Positions 32,676 to 41,689 of a stretch of 53,030 nt of DNA are shown here, in pieces. This stretch comes from an uncultured Bacteroidales bacterium (GTDB taxonomy: Bacteria > Bacteroidota > Bacteroidia > Bacteroidales > UBA932). Both the position numbers and the translations under genes were made by a program. The first letter of the stretch is position 1, and each line of letters starts with the position of its first letter. The notes under the pieces are model-generated. The model was given only the letters and a program-made list of their open reading frames with translations. It had not been told where the DNA came from and made no database searches. The stretch is from positions 1-53,030 of the forward strand of contig CAMVGM010000011.1 of the NCBI GenBank assembly GCA_947167015.1. The letters run 5' to 3'.

Positions 32676-35075
32676 ATGAAATCATTCCTGAAAATCGCGT
32701 TTCTGCTGCTCTGCAGCCTCGTTTTAATCCCGGAAACCTCCGCCGCCCGCCAGGGCGAAACCACCCTCCGCGGCTCCATCATAGACGCGTCCGGCGTACC
32801 GGCCGGCTTCGCGACCGCCTTCCTTTCCCGCGCGGACGGCGCCATCGTATGTGGCGCCACCGCCGGGGAGGACGGCCGATTCGAACTGAAGGCCGCCGCC
32901 GGCACCTACACTCTCACGGTGTCTCTGGTCGGCTATCGCGACGCTTCGCAGACCGTCAGCCTTAGCGGCGCCCTGGTGGAACTCCCGCCCGTCCGGCTCG
33001 AGGAAGACACGGAACTGCTCGGCGAAGCCGTCGTGCAAGCCGTGATGCCCAAGACCAAACTCACCGGCGAGGGCCTGCAGACCAACGTCCGCGGCTCCGT
33101 GCTGGAGAACGTGGGCAGCGCCAACGACGTGCTGGCCAGGACCCCGGGGCTCATCAAGGGGCCGAACGGCCTGGAAGTGATCGGAAAGGGATCCCCGCTC
33201 GTCTATATCAACGGCCGCCGGATGAACGACCCCTCGGAACTGGACCGTCTGCAGAGCAACGAGATCCAGAGCGTGGAAGTCATCACCAATCCCGGCGCCC
33301 AGTATGACGCCTCCGTCCGCTGCGTGGTGCGCATCCGCACCATCCGGCGCCAAGGCGACGGCTTCGGTTTCAACCTGACCGTCTCGGACGCCCAGTCCCT
33401 GCGCCGCGCCTCCTTCAACGATCCCACAGCCAACCTGAACCTGAATTACCGCACCGGCGGCGTGGACGTCTTCGCCGGAATCAACTATAGCAAAAGCAAT
33501 TACTTCCAGATCAGCGACGCCGAGAAAGAGACCACCGGATCCCCCGTCTTCCTGGACCAGGCCACCATCGACGGCGGCGGAATGTCCCGGAACCTGGGAG
33601 GCAACGCCGGCATCAACTGGCAGCTTGCCGACAACCACTTCCTGGGCGGCAAGGTGGAATGGGGCCGCCAGCTCGGTCTCTCCAGCCGCACCGTCATCAC
33701 CGACAAGGTGTCCCGCGACGGCGTTCTGGTAGACAACATCACCACCCTCACGGAGGACTTCATCGGCGACGTGACCCCTTACAACGTGGGCACCAACGTC
33801 TATTACAACGGCACGGTGGGCGACAAACTGAACATCGACTTCAACGCCGACTACTTCACAACCGCCAGCACGACGGTTTCCCGTTCCGAAGAGACCGGGA
33901 AAATGTCGTACGACACCCGGGTGAGCACCGCTTCCGACAGCCGCAACCGCCTGTATGCCACCAAGCTGGTGTTTTCCTATCCCGTCTGGAAAGGACAGTT
34001 CCAGCTGGGTACGGAGGAAACCTTCTCCCGCCGCTCGGACGACTACAGCCTCACCGGGATCCCGGTACCCGCCTCATCGGCCAGCGTGAAAGAGGACAAC
34101 ATCGCGGGCTTCGCCTCCTATGGCTTCTACCTGCCCAAACTGGGGCAGCTCAGCGCCGGCGTACGGTACGAGCACGTCCGCTACATCTACGAGGACGCGC
34201 TGGCCCCGCTGAACGATATCCGCCGTTCCTATGGCAACTGGTTCCCGACGCTTTCCTACGCCAACGCCTTCGGCCCGGTGCAGATGCTCCTGAACTACAG
34301 CGCCAAGACCCTCCGTCCGGACTTCTCGATGCTCTCCAGCGCCATCCGCTACAACAGCCGCTATCTGTGGCAGAGCGGGAACGCCGCCCTGCAGCCGCAG
34401 ATCATGCACAACGTCAGCCTGACGGCCGTGTGGAACTTCGTCACCCTGGGCGCGGATTACAATCACATCAAAAACGCCATCGCCACCTGGTCCTACCCCT
34501 ACAACGACGAGGGTGTGATGTTGGTCAAGCCCCGCAACCTGGACGAACCGTTCCGCCTCATGTCGGTCTATGTGAACCTTACGCCCACCTTCGGCCCGCT
34601 CACGCTGAACTATACCTTCCTGGCCCAGCCGCAGTGGCTCACCATCAACGCCCCCGACGCCCACGCGTCCTCCGGCATCCGCAAGACGACCTTCAACGAC
34701 AAGCCCCTGTTCGTCGCCCAGCTGTTCAACACGCTGCGGCTGAAAGGCGGCTGGCAGCTGGAACTGGGCGGCGTGGTGTACAGCAAGGGCTACACCCAGA
34801 ACATCTACCTGACCAATGTCTATTTCGACCTTTCCGCCGCGGTGCAGAAGACGCTCCTCAAAGACGGTTCGCTGGTGCTGCGCCTGGAAGGCTCCGACCT
34901 GGCGGGCATGGCCCACAACGACGTAGCTACGGACTTCGGCCACTACAAGGTCTGGCAGACCAACCTGATGGATACCCAGCGCGTCAAGCTGTCCCTGCGC
35001 TACAACTTCAACACGGCCCAGAGCAAATACAAAGGCACGGGCGCCGGAAACGACACCCGTGACCGTATGAAATAG
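32676..35075 (+). CDS. TonB-dependent receptor-like outer-membrane beta-barrel protein (no SusD partner)
   Basis: 799-residue outer-membrane protein. After the signal peptide (LLLCSLVLIPETSAA) comes a CarboxypepD_reg domain (about 25-105; TTLRGSIIDASGVPAGFATA), a TonB plug (about 115-230; NDVLARTPGLIKGPNGLEVI, SPLVYINGRRM, SVEVITNPGAQYDAS) and a barrel of the OMP_b-brl_3 type to the C-terminus. Such proteins differ from SusC, and no susD-like gene is beside it. Located between GH43 and GH9 it may import an oligosaccharide, but peptide or metal substrates are equally possible. Start chosen at the ATG that begins the signal peptide; a TonB box is not evident. Confidence 0.87.
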   Translation: MKSFLKIAFLLLCSLVLIPETSAARQGETTLRGSIIDASGVPAGFATAFLSRADGAIVCGATAGEDGRFELKAAAGTYTLTVSLVGYRDASQTVSLSGALVELPPVRLEEDTELLGEAVVQAVMPKTKLTGEGLQTNVRGSVLENVGSANDVLARTPGLIKGPNGLEVIGKGSPLVYINGRRMNDPSELDRLQSNEIQSVEVITNPGAQYDASVRCVVRIRTIRRQGDGFGFNLTVSDAQSLRRASFNDPTANLNLNYRTGGVDVFAGINYSKSNYFQISDAEKETTGSPVFLDQATIDGGGMSRNLGGNAGINWQLADNHFLGGKVEWGRQLGLSSRTVITDKVSRDGVLVDNITTLTEDFIGDVTPYNVGTNVYYNGTVGDKLNIDFNADYFTTASTTVSRSEETGKMSYDTRVSTASDSRNRLYATKLVFSYPVWKGQFQLGTEETFSRRSDDYSLTGIPVPASSASVKEDNIAGFASYGFYLPKLGQLSAGVRYEHVRYIYEDALAPLNDIRRSYGNWFPTLSYANAFGPVQMLLNYSAKTLRPDFSMLSSAIRYNSRYLWQSGNAALQPQIMHNVSLTAVWNFVTLGADYNHIKNAIATWSYPYNDEGVMLVKPRNLDEPFRLMSVYVNLTPTFGPLTLNYTFLAQPQWLTINAPDAHASSGIRKTTFNDKPLFVAQLFNTLRLKGGWQLELGGVVYSKGYTQNIYLTNVYFDLSAAVQKTLLKDGSLVLRLEGSDLAGMAHNDVATDFGHYKVWQTNLMDTQRVKLSLRYNFNTAQSKYKGTGAGNDTRDRMK

Positions 35076-37685
35076 TTACTTGTTCAGGTAGCGGGCGATT
35101 TCGTCGCAGGCAAGGCACAGCAGCACGTACTGCGGAGCCGTGTTGATGCAGGCCTCGTTCTCTCCCCAGTGGAAAGGATAGTCGTCCTTGTTCTCGAAGA
35201 AATCCTCCTTGACCAGCAGGCCGGGGACGATGCCGCCCGGGATGACGGAATAGTCCGCGCGGTTGTTGCTGTAGGCCACTTTCTTGGTGTTCACGCCCAC
35301 CGCCGTCACGAAGGAGACGTTGGTGTAGGGGTGGCAGCCGAAGATGAAGTTCAGGCCGGCGAACACGTACTCGGGATCGATCATGTCCGGGAAGTACTTC
35401 CAGATCCGGTAGCAGTTGTAGGCATTGTTGATGACCGAGGCGTTACCGGCCCAGGTAGCCCCCGTGATGGCCACGCCGTACGGGTTGTCCTGGCCGCCGC
35501 GCGTGATCATCGCCACGTAGGCGGGCACGAGCGCCTTGACCTTGTCCTGGAACTGCTTGTCCATGTAAGGATAGACCTTGAGCGCCGCGGTGAGGTTGGG
35601 GCCGCCGGCGAACTGGGACCCGAACATGCCGTTCTGCACGTTTCCGGTCGAGACGACGGGCGCCGGAGCGGCGTCCAGCTGCTTCTCGATCAGCGGGAGG
35701 AAGAAGTCCTTGTACTTCGCCTCGCCCGTGGCGATCCACATCTCGATGGCGGCGTTGATGCGCGGGTCGCCGCCGCCCATGCGGCGGTTATTGTTGTTCA
35801 CCGGGGCGTTCGGGTTCGGGGCCGCAGCTTCGAAATACTTGTCCCAGAGCATCTTGGCGTTCTTCAGGGAGCGCTCGGCCTCCTCCGGGTAGTAGTCCTT
35901 CAGGGCCGGATAGGCGGCCGCCAGCGACACGATGTCCTGCATCGTGCCGGCCGGGCTGAAGCGGCTGGTGAACACGTAGCGGTCGTCCGGGGTGCCGGAA
36001 CGGTTCCCGCGCACCTCATAGCGCTCCAGGGTGGGGTCGTAAACCAAACCGTCCGTCAGCGTCATCGCGTCGCCGAGGTGGTGGTAGTGGTGCATGTCCG
36101 GCTGGCCGATGACCTGGGCCACGAAGCCGATGTTCTCCACCTGCGCGTTGATGTTCAGCGTACCGTGCATGATCAGCTGGACGTTGTCGGGCACCCCGTC
36201 GGGGACGTGGATGTCGGCGTACTGCGTCTTCTCGTCGATCAGGGTCTGGTCGCGCATCGGCTTGAACTCCCGCCAGATGTAGGCGAGGTCCTGGGTAGTG
36301 TTGAGCACGGAGTTCGCCTGGATGTCGAAGTCGCCCGCGTCGTACCATCCGCCGATCGCCAGACCGGGGATGTGCTCGAGGGGCTGGTATTTCGTGTTGG
36401 TCACGTCACCCTGGTAATAGCCGTCGTGCAGGCGCACGTTCGCCGGGGCCTGCAGGGCGTCGTCCATGTTGGCGCGGCCGTGCCAGATCCGGTAGGCCTC
36501 GTTCACCTCCATGTGATCCATGTTCACCACGAGGGAGATGTCCATGGAAGGATGCCACTTGTCGCTGTAAACGCCCTTGTCGATCGGGAAGGCGTTCGTC
36601 TCGACACCCTGATATTCAATGCTATACAGGCCGGGTTCGCGCACGTCGGAGAAGTCCAGCTGCACGTAGTTGTAGCGGTGATGGTACTCGCCCCAGAACT
36701 TCGCGGCCATCGTCTTGGCCACGGTCTTGCTGCCGTCGGGATTGACCTTCAGCAGACGGGCGGTCGTGGCGGGCGTGTCATTCTTGTCCAGCTCGGCCAC
36801 GGCCACCTTCTTCTGGGCCGGGGTGTATCCTACCTGGGAGAAGCCGATGTTCGGCTTGCGGATCCAGCTGTTGGAGATGCTGGGCTCGAGATACCACTCC
36901 AGCACCTTGCCGGTCTGTCCGCCCGGAAGCAGGGAACGCAGGACGAACATGCCGTTCTGGGCCAGGTGGCGGCCGTCATAGATGCTGATCTCGCGGTCGG
37001 AAGTCACACCCACGCGCAGGGCTTCGTCCTCGGGCGCCATCACGATGCGGTGTCCGGTGGACAGCGCCAGGGGCACCAGGAAGTCGCCCCGGCCGCGGTC
37101 GTCGAAGGTGGACTCGCCGAAGTACTGGGTGATCTTCTCGCTCACCGGGTGCACCTCGGTATCGTGCATCGGGTACTTGGGCAGGATCCGGGCGCTCTCG
37201 TCCACGAGGTAGTTGTGGCCGAAATAGGACGCCGGGAAGAACTCGAGGTTCATGCCGGCCTTGCCCACCAGTTCCGCCGGGACCGGCTTGTCCACGAAGA
37301 CCTGGATCAGGCAGCCCTTGTCCTTCGGGGTGACCTTGATCCGCGAGACGAAGTCGTAGTCGGCGTAGGTCAGTTCCACCTCGACGCTGCTTTCGGCAGG
37401 GTTGACCTTGCGGGCGGTCATCGTGCCGAAGATGTCCCACTGCTCGGGCGTGTTCATCAGGCGGATGCCGCCGCCCGTGGCGAGGCGCTCGCCCCGCTGG
37501 ATGATTTCCAGGCCGGCGAACTTCTCATCATAGAAGCCTCCGTTATAGATGTTGTTGTAAACGAGCACGTTGGTGCCCCGTGCCTCGAAGTATTCGAGAT
37601 CGTTGAGCCGCAGCGCCTGGGCGCCCGCGCCGTGAGTCAGAGCCGACAGCGCCAGGACGGCGAATAGAAACAATCCTTTTTTCAT
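35076..37685 (-). CDS. GH9 glycoside hydrolase with N-terminal Ig-like domain
   Basis: Secreted 869-residue enzyme (signal peptide LFLFAVLALSALTHGAGAQ) of inverting family GH9, which cuts beta-1,4-glucans or mixed-linkage glucans. N-terminal beta-rich region (about 25-295), CelD_N-like Ig domain (about 300-390; IGFSQVGYTPAQKKVAVAEL), then an (alpha/alpha)6 barrel with the catalytic DAGD motif (Asp449, Asp452 in GGWYDAGDFD), FGCHPYTNVSFVTAVG and a C-terminal HWGENEACINTA with probable acid Glu844. The open frame continues upstream into unrelated antisense sequence, so the ATG at 37685 is used. The stop abuts that of the receptor gene with no spacer. Confidence 0.9.
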   Translation of the reverse strand: MKKGLFLFAVLALSALTHGAGAQALRLNDLEYFEARGTNVLVYNNIYNGGFYDEKFAGLEIIQRGERLATGGGIRLMNTPEQWDIFGTMTARKVNPAESSVEVELTYADYDFVSRIKVTPKDKGCLIQVFVDKPVPAELVGKAGMNLEFFPASYFGHNYLVDESARILPKYPMHDTEVHPVSEKITQYFGESTFDDRGRGDFLVPLALSTGHRIVMAPEDEALRVGVTSDREISIYDGRHLAQNGMFVLRSLLPGGQTGKVLEWYLEPSISNSWIRKPNIGFSQVGYTPAQKKVAVAELDKNDTPATTARLLKVNPDGSKTVAKTMAAKFWGEYHHRYNYVQLDFSDVREPGLYSIEYQGVETNAFPIDKGVYSDKWHPSMDISLVVNMDHMEVNEAYRIWHGRANMDDALQAPANVRLHDGYYQGDVTNTKYQPLEHIPGLAIGGWYDAGDFDIQANSVLNTTQDLAYIWREFKPMRDQTLIDEKTQYADIHVPDGVPDNVQLIMHGTLNINAQVENIGFVAQVIGQPDMHHYHHLGDAMTLTDGLVYDPTLERYEVRGNRSGTPDDRYVFTSRFSPAGTMQDIVSLAAAYPALKDYYPEEAERSLKNAKMLWDKYFEAAAPNPNAPVNNNNRRMGGGDPRINAAIEMWIATGEAKYKDFFLPLIEKQLDAAPAPVVSTGNVQNGMFGSQFAGGPNLTAALKVYPYMDKQFQDKVKALVPAYVAMITRGGQDNPYGVAITGATWAGNASVINNAYNCYRIWKYFPDMIDPEYVFAGLNFIFGCHPYTNVSFVTAVGVNTKKVAYSNNRADYSVIPGGIVPGLLVKEDFFENKDDYPFHWGENEACINTAPQYVLLCLACDEIARYLNK

Positions 37686-37743
37686 ACTAACGGTAAGTTG
37701 AAGTATTTTCTGCAAGATAGCAAAAAAAGTGATAAAATAAATG

Positions 37744-37751
37744 TAAATTTG
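37744..37751 (+). promoter_or_regulatory. -7 element TAAATTTG of the Na/Pi cotransporter
   Basis: TAAATTTG lies 19 bp before the ATG in the 85-bp divergent spacer shared with the GH9 gene. No clear -33 TTTG is visible at the right distance. Confidence 0.5.
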
Positions 37752-37770
37752 TCCACGTAAATCTATCCCC

Positions 37771-39477
37771 ATGCTTATCGCCTTGAAACTCCTGGGCTCG
37801 ATCGCCCTCCTGATATACGGCATGAAGGTCATGAGCGAGGCCCTGCAGAAACTGGCAGGTCCGCAGCTCCGCCACCTGCTGGGCGCCATGACCACCAACC
37901 GTTTTTCCGGCGTAGCCACCGGCGCCCTCGTCACCGTAGCCGTCCAGTCATCCGCTGCGACCACCGTCATGACGGTGTCTTTCGTGAACGCCGCGCTGCT
38001 CACCCTGCGGCAGGCCATCTCGATCATCATGGGCGCCAACATCGGTACCACGCTGAGCGCCTGGATCATGTCGGCGGGCTTCTCCTTCAACATCATCAAC
38101 GTGGTCTGGCCGGCCTTCCTGCTGGGCATCATCCTGATCCAGCTCGGCAAGCACCGCTACCTCGGCGACTTCCTCTTCGGCCTGAGCTTCCTGCTCTTCG
38201 CCCTTGGCATGCTCAAGCAGACCGGGACGGAGATGGACCTCGCCAGCAACCCCGCCGTGGTGAACTTCTTCGCCAGCTTCAAGACGAACTACGGCACCAT
38301 CCTCCTCTTCCTGCTCATCGGTACGATCCTGACGGCCATGGTGCAGAGTTCCGCCGCCCTGATGGCGATTACGATGGTGCTCTGCTCCACCGGCGCCATC
38401 ACCATCTACCAGGGTATCGCGCTCGTGATGGGCGAGAACATCGGCACCACCCTCACCGCGAACCTGGCGGCCCTGTCCGCCAACACCCAGGCCCGGCGCA
38501 CCGCCATGGCCCACCTGCTGTTCAACGTCTTCGGCGTGGTATGGGTGCTCATCTTCTTCTTCCCCTTCGTGCGGATGGTCTGCGGCATCGTCGGACTGGA
38601 TCCCACGGCGGCCGAGCAGAGCCCGACCCTGCTCTCCTTCGCCCTGGCTACCTTCCACAGCTGCTTCAACGTCATCAACACGGCCATCCTCATCTGGTTC
38701 ATCCCGCAGATCGAGAAACTCGTCTGCCTGATCATCAAGCCGCGCAAGACGGACGAGGAGGAAGAATTCCGTCTCCAGTACATCCGCGGCGGTCTGATGA
38801 AGACGCCGGAAATCTCCGTCCTGCAGGCGCAGAAGGAGATCGTCCTCTTCGGCGAGAACATGCAGAAGATGTTCGAGATGGTGGAAGAACTGTACAAGGT
38901 GGAGGACGACCAGGCCTTCTCCAAGCTCTTCGAGCGCATCAAGAAGACCGAAGACTTCAGCGACCGCATGGAAAACGAGATCGGCCGCTACCTGGGCCAG
39001 GTGGGAGACGCCCATCTGTCCGACGACACCAAGGAGAAGATCCGCGGGATGCTCCGCCAGATCAGCGAACTGGAGTCCATCGGCGACAGCTGCTTCAACC
39101 TGGCGCGCATCCTCCGCAGGAAGCACGAGAACAAGGTCACGTTCAACGAAGAGCTGGAGTCCGGCGTCCAGGACATGTTCGCCCTCATCGAAGAGGCCCT
39201 GTCCCGGATGAACATCCTGCTCGCCGGCCGCCGCGAGGAATACGGCCTCACCGAGTCCAAGGACGTCGAATACCGCATCAACGCCTGCCGCAACATCCTC
39301 AAGCAGCAGAATATCAACAATCTGGACGCCCACGTCTACGGCTACGACATCGGCACCGTATTCACCGACCTCATCGTCGAGTGCGAGAAGACGGGCGACT
39401 ATATCATCAACGTCGCGGAGGCCCGGATGGGCGCAGACCGCGCCGGCGCCGCATTCTCATTCCCGGAACAGGCATGA
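37771..39477 (+). CDS. Na+/phosphate cotransporter with C-terminal PhoU domain
   Basis: 568-residue inner-membrane protein of the NptA/YjbB type that moves phosphate with sodium. Two inverted transport repeats each carry the QSSA signature: VAVQSSAATT (about residue 54) and AMVQSSAALM (about 193), with GANIGTTLSAW and GENIGTTLTAN following. Eight or so membrane helices end near residue 325; the remainder (about 340-550) is helical and PhoU-like (EIVLFGENMQKMFEMVEEL). The gene is monocistronic: divergent from GH9 and followed by a terminator hairpin. Confidence 0.92.
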   Translation: MLIALKLLGSIALLIYGMKVMSEALQKLAGPQLRHLLGAMTTNRFSGVATGALVTVAVQSSAATTVMTVSFVNAALLTLRQAISIIMGANIGTTLSAWIMSAGFSFNIINVVWPAFLLGIILIQLGKHRYLGDFLFGLSFLLFALGMLKQTGTEMDLASNPAVVNFFASFKTNYGTILLFLLIGTILTAMVQSSAALMAITMVLCSTGAITIYQGIALVMGENIGTTLTANLAALSANTQARRTAMAHLLFNVFGVVWVLIFFFPFVRMVCGIVGLDPTAAEQSPTLLSFALATFHSCFNVINTAILIWFIPQIEKLVCLIIKPRKTDEEEEFRLQYIRGGLMKTPEISVLQAQKEIVLFGENMQKMFEMVEELYKVEDDQAFSKLFERIKKTEDFSDRMENEIGRYLGQVGDAHLSDDTKEKIRGMLRQISELESIGDSCFNLARILRRKHENKVTFNEELESGVQDMFALIEEALSRMNILLAGRREEYGLTESKDVEYRINACRNILKQQNINNLDAHVYGYDIGTVFTDLIVECEKTGDYIINVAEARMGADRAGAAFSFPEQA

Positions 39478-39576
39478 TGGAAAACAACGAAAGAACCATG
39501 CCTTTGGCGCATGGCACTCCCATCCGCGCCGTCTTTTCCATAGATTAAATACTCGTTTACTCTGTTTCCAGGCACA

Positions 39577-39610
39577 AAACAGCCCCGAAGCTATGGCTCC
39601 GAGGCTGTTT
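39577..39610. terminator. Bidirectional terminator between the cotransporter and FISUMP genes
   Basis: A 15-bp stem with two mismatches (39577-39591 with 39596-39610, outer arms AAACAGCC/GGCTGTTT) and TATG loop is followed by GTTTT on the plus strand and TTTTG on the minus strand. It sits between converging genes and can serve both. Confidence 0.8.
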
Positions 39611-39622
39611 GTTTTCAGTGTC

Positions 39623-39643
39623 ATCCCCGACCTGATCGGGGAT
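39623..39643. repeat. Short palindromic intergenic element (REP-like)
   Basis: ATCCCCGA and TCGGGGAT form a perfect 8-bp stem around CCTGA, four bases beyond the FISUMP stop codon. The form CATCCCCGACCTGATCGGGG resembles extragenic palindromes I know from many bacterial genomes. Only one copy is seen in this window, so repeat status genome-wide is inference. Confidence 0.55.
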
Positions 39644-39647
39644 CCTT

Positions 39648-41234
39648 TTAGTCTGAAACGGGACGGATAGAGTTGCCACACTGACGCATTTCATTAAACA
39701 CGCCACTGAACCCATGTACTTGTGCATTAAATGCATAAAACGGGTAATCGTCATATAAGGAAGATGTCCAGTAAAAACCGCAATCATTATTTGCCCCTTG
39801 ACGGTGCTCCAGTTGCTGACGGTATCCCGCGGCAGGTAAGAAAAGATAGCGGCCGTCATCATATCCGGTGATGTTGCAAGTAACCTTCGTGCCCTTTAGG
39901 TCAGTGTCATAGGAATTGGTGTAGGCTTCGGTATTCAAAGCATTCCACTCCGCGCGTGTCGGCGTGCGCCAAATGCCCTTTGCCACGTAACGGGCCGCAT
40001 CATCTTCGGCCTCAAGCGTATACAAACTGTCTGAATAACCCTCATTCCCATATTCAGGATTATAACAATACTTCGTGAGTTTACTGAATATGCCATTGAA
40101 ATTAAACTTATAAGACTTATCAGCGTAACCGTCAGTCTTTCCCGTTTTCCAATGGGTACCAGGGCTCTCGTAAGCATACCCCGCCTCATAATAGGTATCC
40201 GTCTCACCCCAGGCATAGTAGTCGCCCCAGGTGGCCTGGATGTCGGACTCGGCCGTGCTGGCAGGGAGGTCACTGGTGGCGCCAAGGTTGCGGCTGGACC
40301 AATAGATGCGTTTGGTCACTTCGTCCACCGTCACGTCACATCCCAGATCGATAGGTTTGTAGTCGGTGATGGCCGTCCAATCGGTAAGTGCGGGGAGTTT
40401 CAGGGCGCGCCAGGAAGTCTCCCCCCGGTACAAGGTCAGGAAGGTCTTCTCTCCAAAGGTGTATTCCTTGTGATAGTAACTGCCTTCCCAGCCGCCCTTC
40501 ACCAGCGTGAAGTAGTATTCCGCATCCACGCCCCGGACATCCGACGCCAGGATGCCGCTGAACACCCAGCCCTTCGTCTCTCCGCTCGACTTGTTCTGCT
40601 TGTCATACACATAACCCGGCAGCGGAGCGCCATGGGCGATTGCGGTGGTGACGACCGAGCCGTCCGCTGCCACCGATGCGATGCCTTGCGGTGTAAGTTG
40701 CGGTTCTCGGAGTTCGATCCGGGTTCCTGCTGCTGCAGCGGCGTCGTCCAGGAAGAACTGCACGAAGCCCGCAGGAATCTGCATGCTGAACGTCCCGCTC
40801 ACTTCCCCGCCGGAAACCGTATAAGGAAGCTGGGCCGTCAGGTAGAAGGACAGATACGTCTCGCTGAACTTGTATGCCCCGCCGTCTGCCGAGACGGTAG
40901 CGTCGCTTCCGAAAGGCAGATAGACGGCCGTCATCGTTCCCGTCTCTCCGGTCGTGAAGGAAAGGCCTTTCTGGTTGTTCTCCCATTTTGAACCGTCGTA
41001 TTTCAGCTCAAGGTAAGCCGGGGCCGTCTGCTCGCTGAAGAACACGAAGACCACGTCGCCCGTCTCCCAGGCATCTTTCACGGCCTTTGTGCCGCCACCG
41101 TCCGGATGCGTGGCGGAGAGGTTGAATACCACGTCGACGGGTTCTCCCTGTTTTGTTTCATTGGGGGTGAGGTCCTTGTTGCAGGACACGAGCGCCAGTG
41201 CTGCGGCGCAAAGGATCAATAAACTCTTTTTCAT
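39648..41234 (-). CDS. Fimbrillin-like lipoprotein with C-terminal FISUMP domain
   Basis: 528-residue lipoprotein: LLILCAAALALVSCNKD gives a lipobox with Cys18. Residues about 30-290 are beta-rich and resemble the fimbrillin/Mfa-like N-domains of Bacteroidales surface proteins (GTMTAVYLPFGS, SGTFSMQIPAGFVQF). Residues about 300-528 are a FISUMP domain: IYWSSRNLGATS, WGDYYAWGETD, GIWRTPTRAEWNALN, RYLFLPAAGYR, GFYWTSS and CGNSIRPV. Surface-exposed, function unknown; probably an adhesin or a pilus-tip-like structure. It has an unusually good Shine-Dalgarno sequence (GGAAGGAGG) and lower GC than its neighbours. An 18-bp spacer separates it from a 41-codon ORF upstream. Confidence 0.87.
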   Translation of the reverse strand: MKKSLLILCAAALALVSCNKDLTPNETKQGEPVDVVFNLSATHPDGGGTKAVKDAWETGDVVFVFFSEQTAPAYLELKYDGSKWENNQKGLSFTTGETGTMTAVYLPFGSDATVSADGGAYKFSETYLSFYLTAQLPYTVSGGEVSGTFSMQIPAGFVQFFLDDAAAAAGTRIELREPQLTPQGIASVAADGSVVTTAIAHGAPLPGYVYDKQNKSSGETKGWVFSGILASDVRGVDAEYYFTLVKGGWEGSYYHKEYTFGEKTFLTLYRGETSWRALKLPALTDWTAITDYKPIDLGCDVTVDEVTKRIYWSSRNLGATSDLPASTAESDIQATWGDYYAWGETDTYYEAGYAYESPGTHWKTGKTDGYADKSYKFNFNGIFSKLTKYCYNPEYGNEGYSDSLYTLEAEDDAARYVAKGIWRTPTRAEWNALNTEAYTNSYDTDLKGTKVTCNITGYDDGRYLFLPAAGYRQQLEHRQGANNDCGFYWTSSLYDDYPFYAFNAQVHGFSGVFNEMRQCGNSIRPVSD

Positions 41235-41252
41235 GTTTCTTTCCTCCTTCCG

Positions 41253-41378
41253 TTAGATTGTTTCTTCTCCACCCATTCCGGGATACCCGCCAGGGCTCGT
41301 GGCAATTACGCTTTCGAGGTTTACTTCCAGTTCCTCGCTCCTGGGCGAGACATACTGTTCTTTGGTCTGTGTAACCAT
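41253..41378 (-). CDS. 41-residue small protein upstream of the FISUMP lipoprotein
   Basis: A complete ATG-to-TAA frame of 41 codons beginning MVTQTKEQYVSPRSEELEV and ending with a Gly/Pro-rich tail (TSPGGYPGMGGEETI). The pattern (charged start, Y-x-x-P, hydrophobic E-x-E-V-x-L-E, then SPGG-type tail) matches small proteins I recall scattered through Bacteroidales genomes, often next to surface lipoproteins. Spacing of 18 bp to the lipoprotein gene suggests co-transcription. No signal peptide. It may be a real small protein or a leader peptide; function unknown. Confidence 0.65.
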   Translation of the reverse strand: MVTQTKEQYVSPRSEELEVNLESVIATSPGGYPGMGGEETI

Positions 41379-41628
41379 TGTTTATTGATTTGATAATAGA
41401 TACGCGAAAAGCCCGGCACTTCCACTTCGAAAGCGCCGACATAAATAGTAGATACTTGGTTTACAACAAGTTAAACACCCCGCCCTATTGGAAGGAAGAG
41501 CCATCAAGAATCGATATGAAGGAGTAAAGAACATTCCCCTGTCATAAATGCAACTCTCAAAAATAAGGATAATCTGCCCGAAATCCAAATGCAGCACATC
41601 CCGGGCTTCCGCCTGCCCGGAACCGAAT
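41379..41628. other. Non-coding stretch between the small ORF and the tRNA terminator
   Basis: No convincing gene. Contents: an imperfect hairpin with CGGC/GCCG ends (41414-41438) about 35 nt upstream of the small-ORF start on the minus strand, followed on that strand by GGGCTTTTCG, so it could be a weak attenuator; a perfect 6-bp hairpin CCGGGC/GCCCGG (41601-41620); no exact TAnnTTTG promoter for the small ORF. Base composition is AT-richer than the rest of the window. An 87-codon open frame on the minus strand shows no protein-like pattern. Confidence 0.5.
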
Positions 41629-41658
41629 AAAAAAAACCGCCGCATCGAAGTGCGCCGG
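41629..41658 (-). terminator. Terminator of the tRNA-Gln/tRNA-Met transcript
   Basis: Minus-strand CCGGCGCA / TGCGGCGG stem (one G-G mismatch, CTTCGA loop) directly followed by eight T. Located about 30 nt after the tRNA-Met 3' end. Confidence 0.85.
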
Positions 41659-41689
41659 GAAATATATGATGGATTATTCGGTATCGGAG

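Noticed and set aside
37686..38150. Upstream extension of the GH9 frame
   Set aside because: It is antisense to the Na/Pi cotransporter start; the signal peptide begins at 37685.
41382..41645. 87-codon minus-strand frame between the small ORF and the tRNA genes
   Set aside because: Cys/Phe-rich random-looking translation crossing the tRNA terminator; no start context or recognisable pattern.
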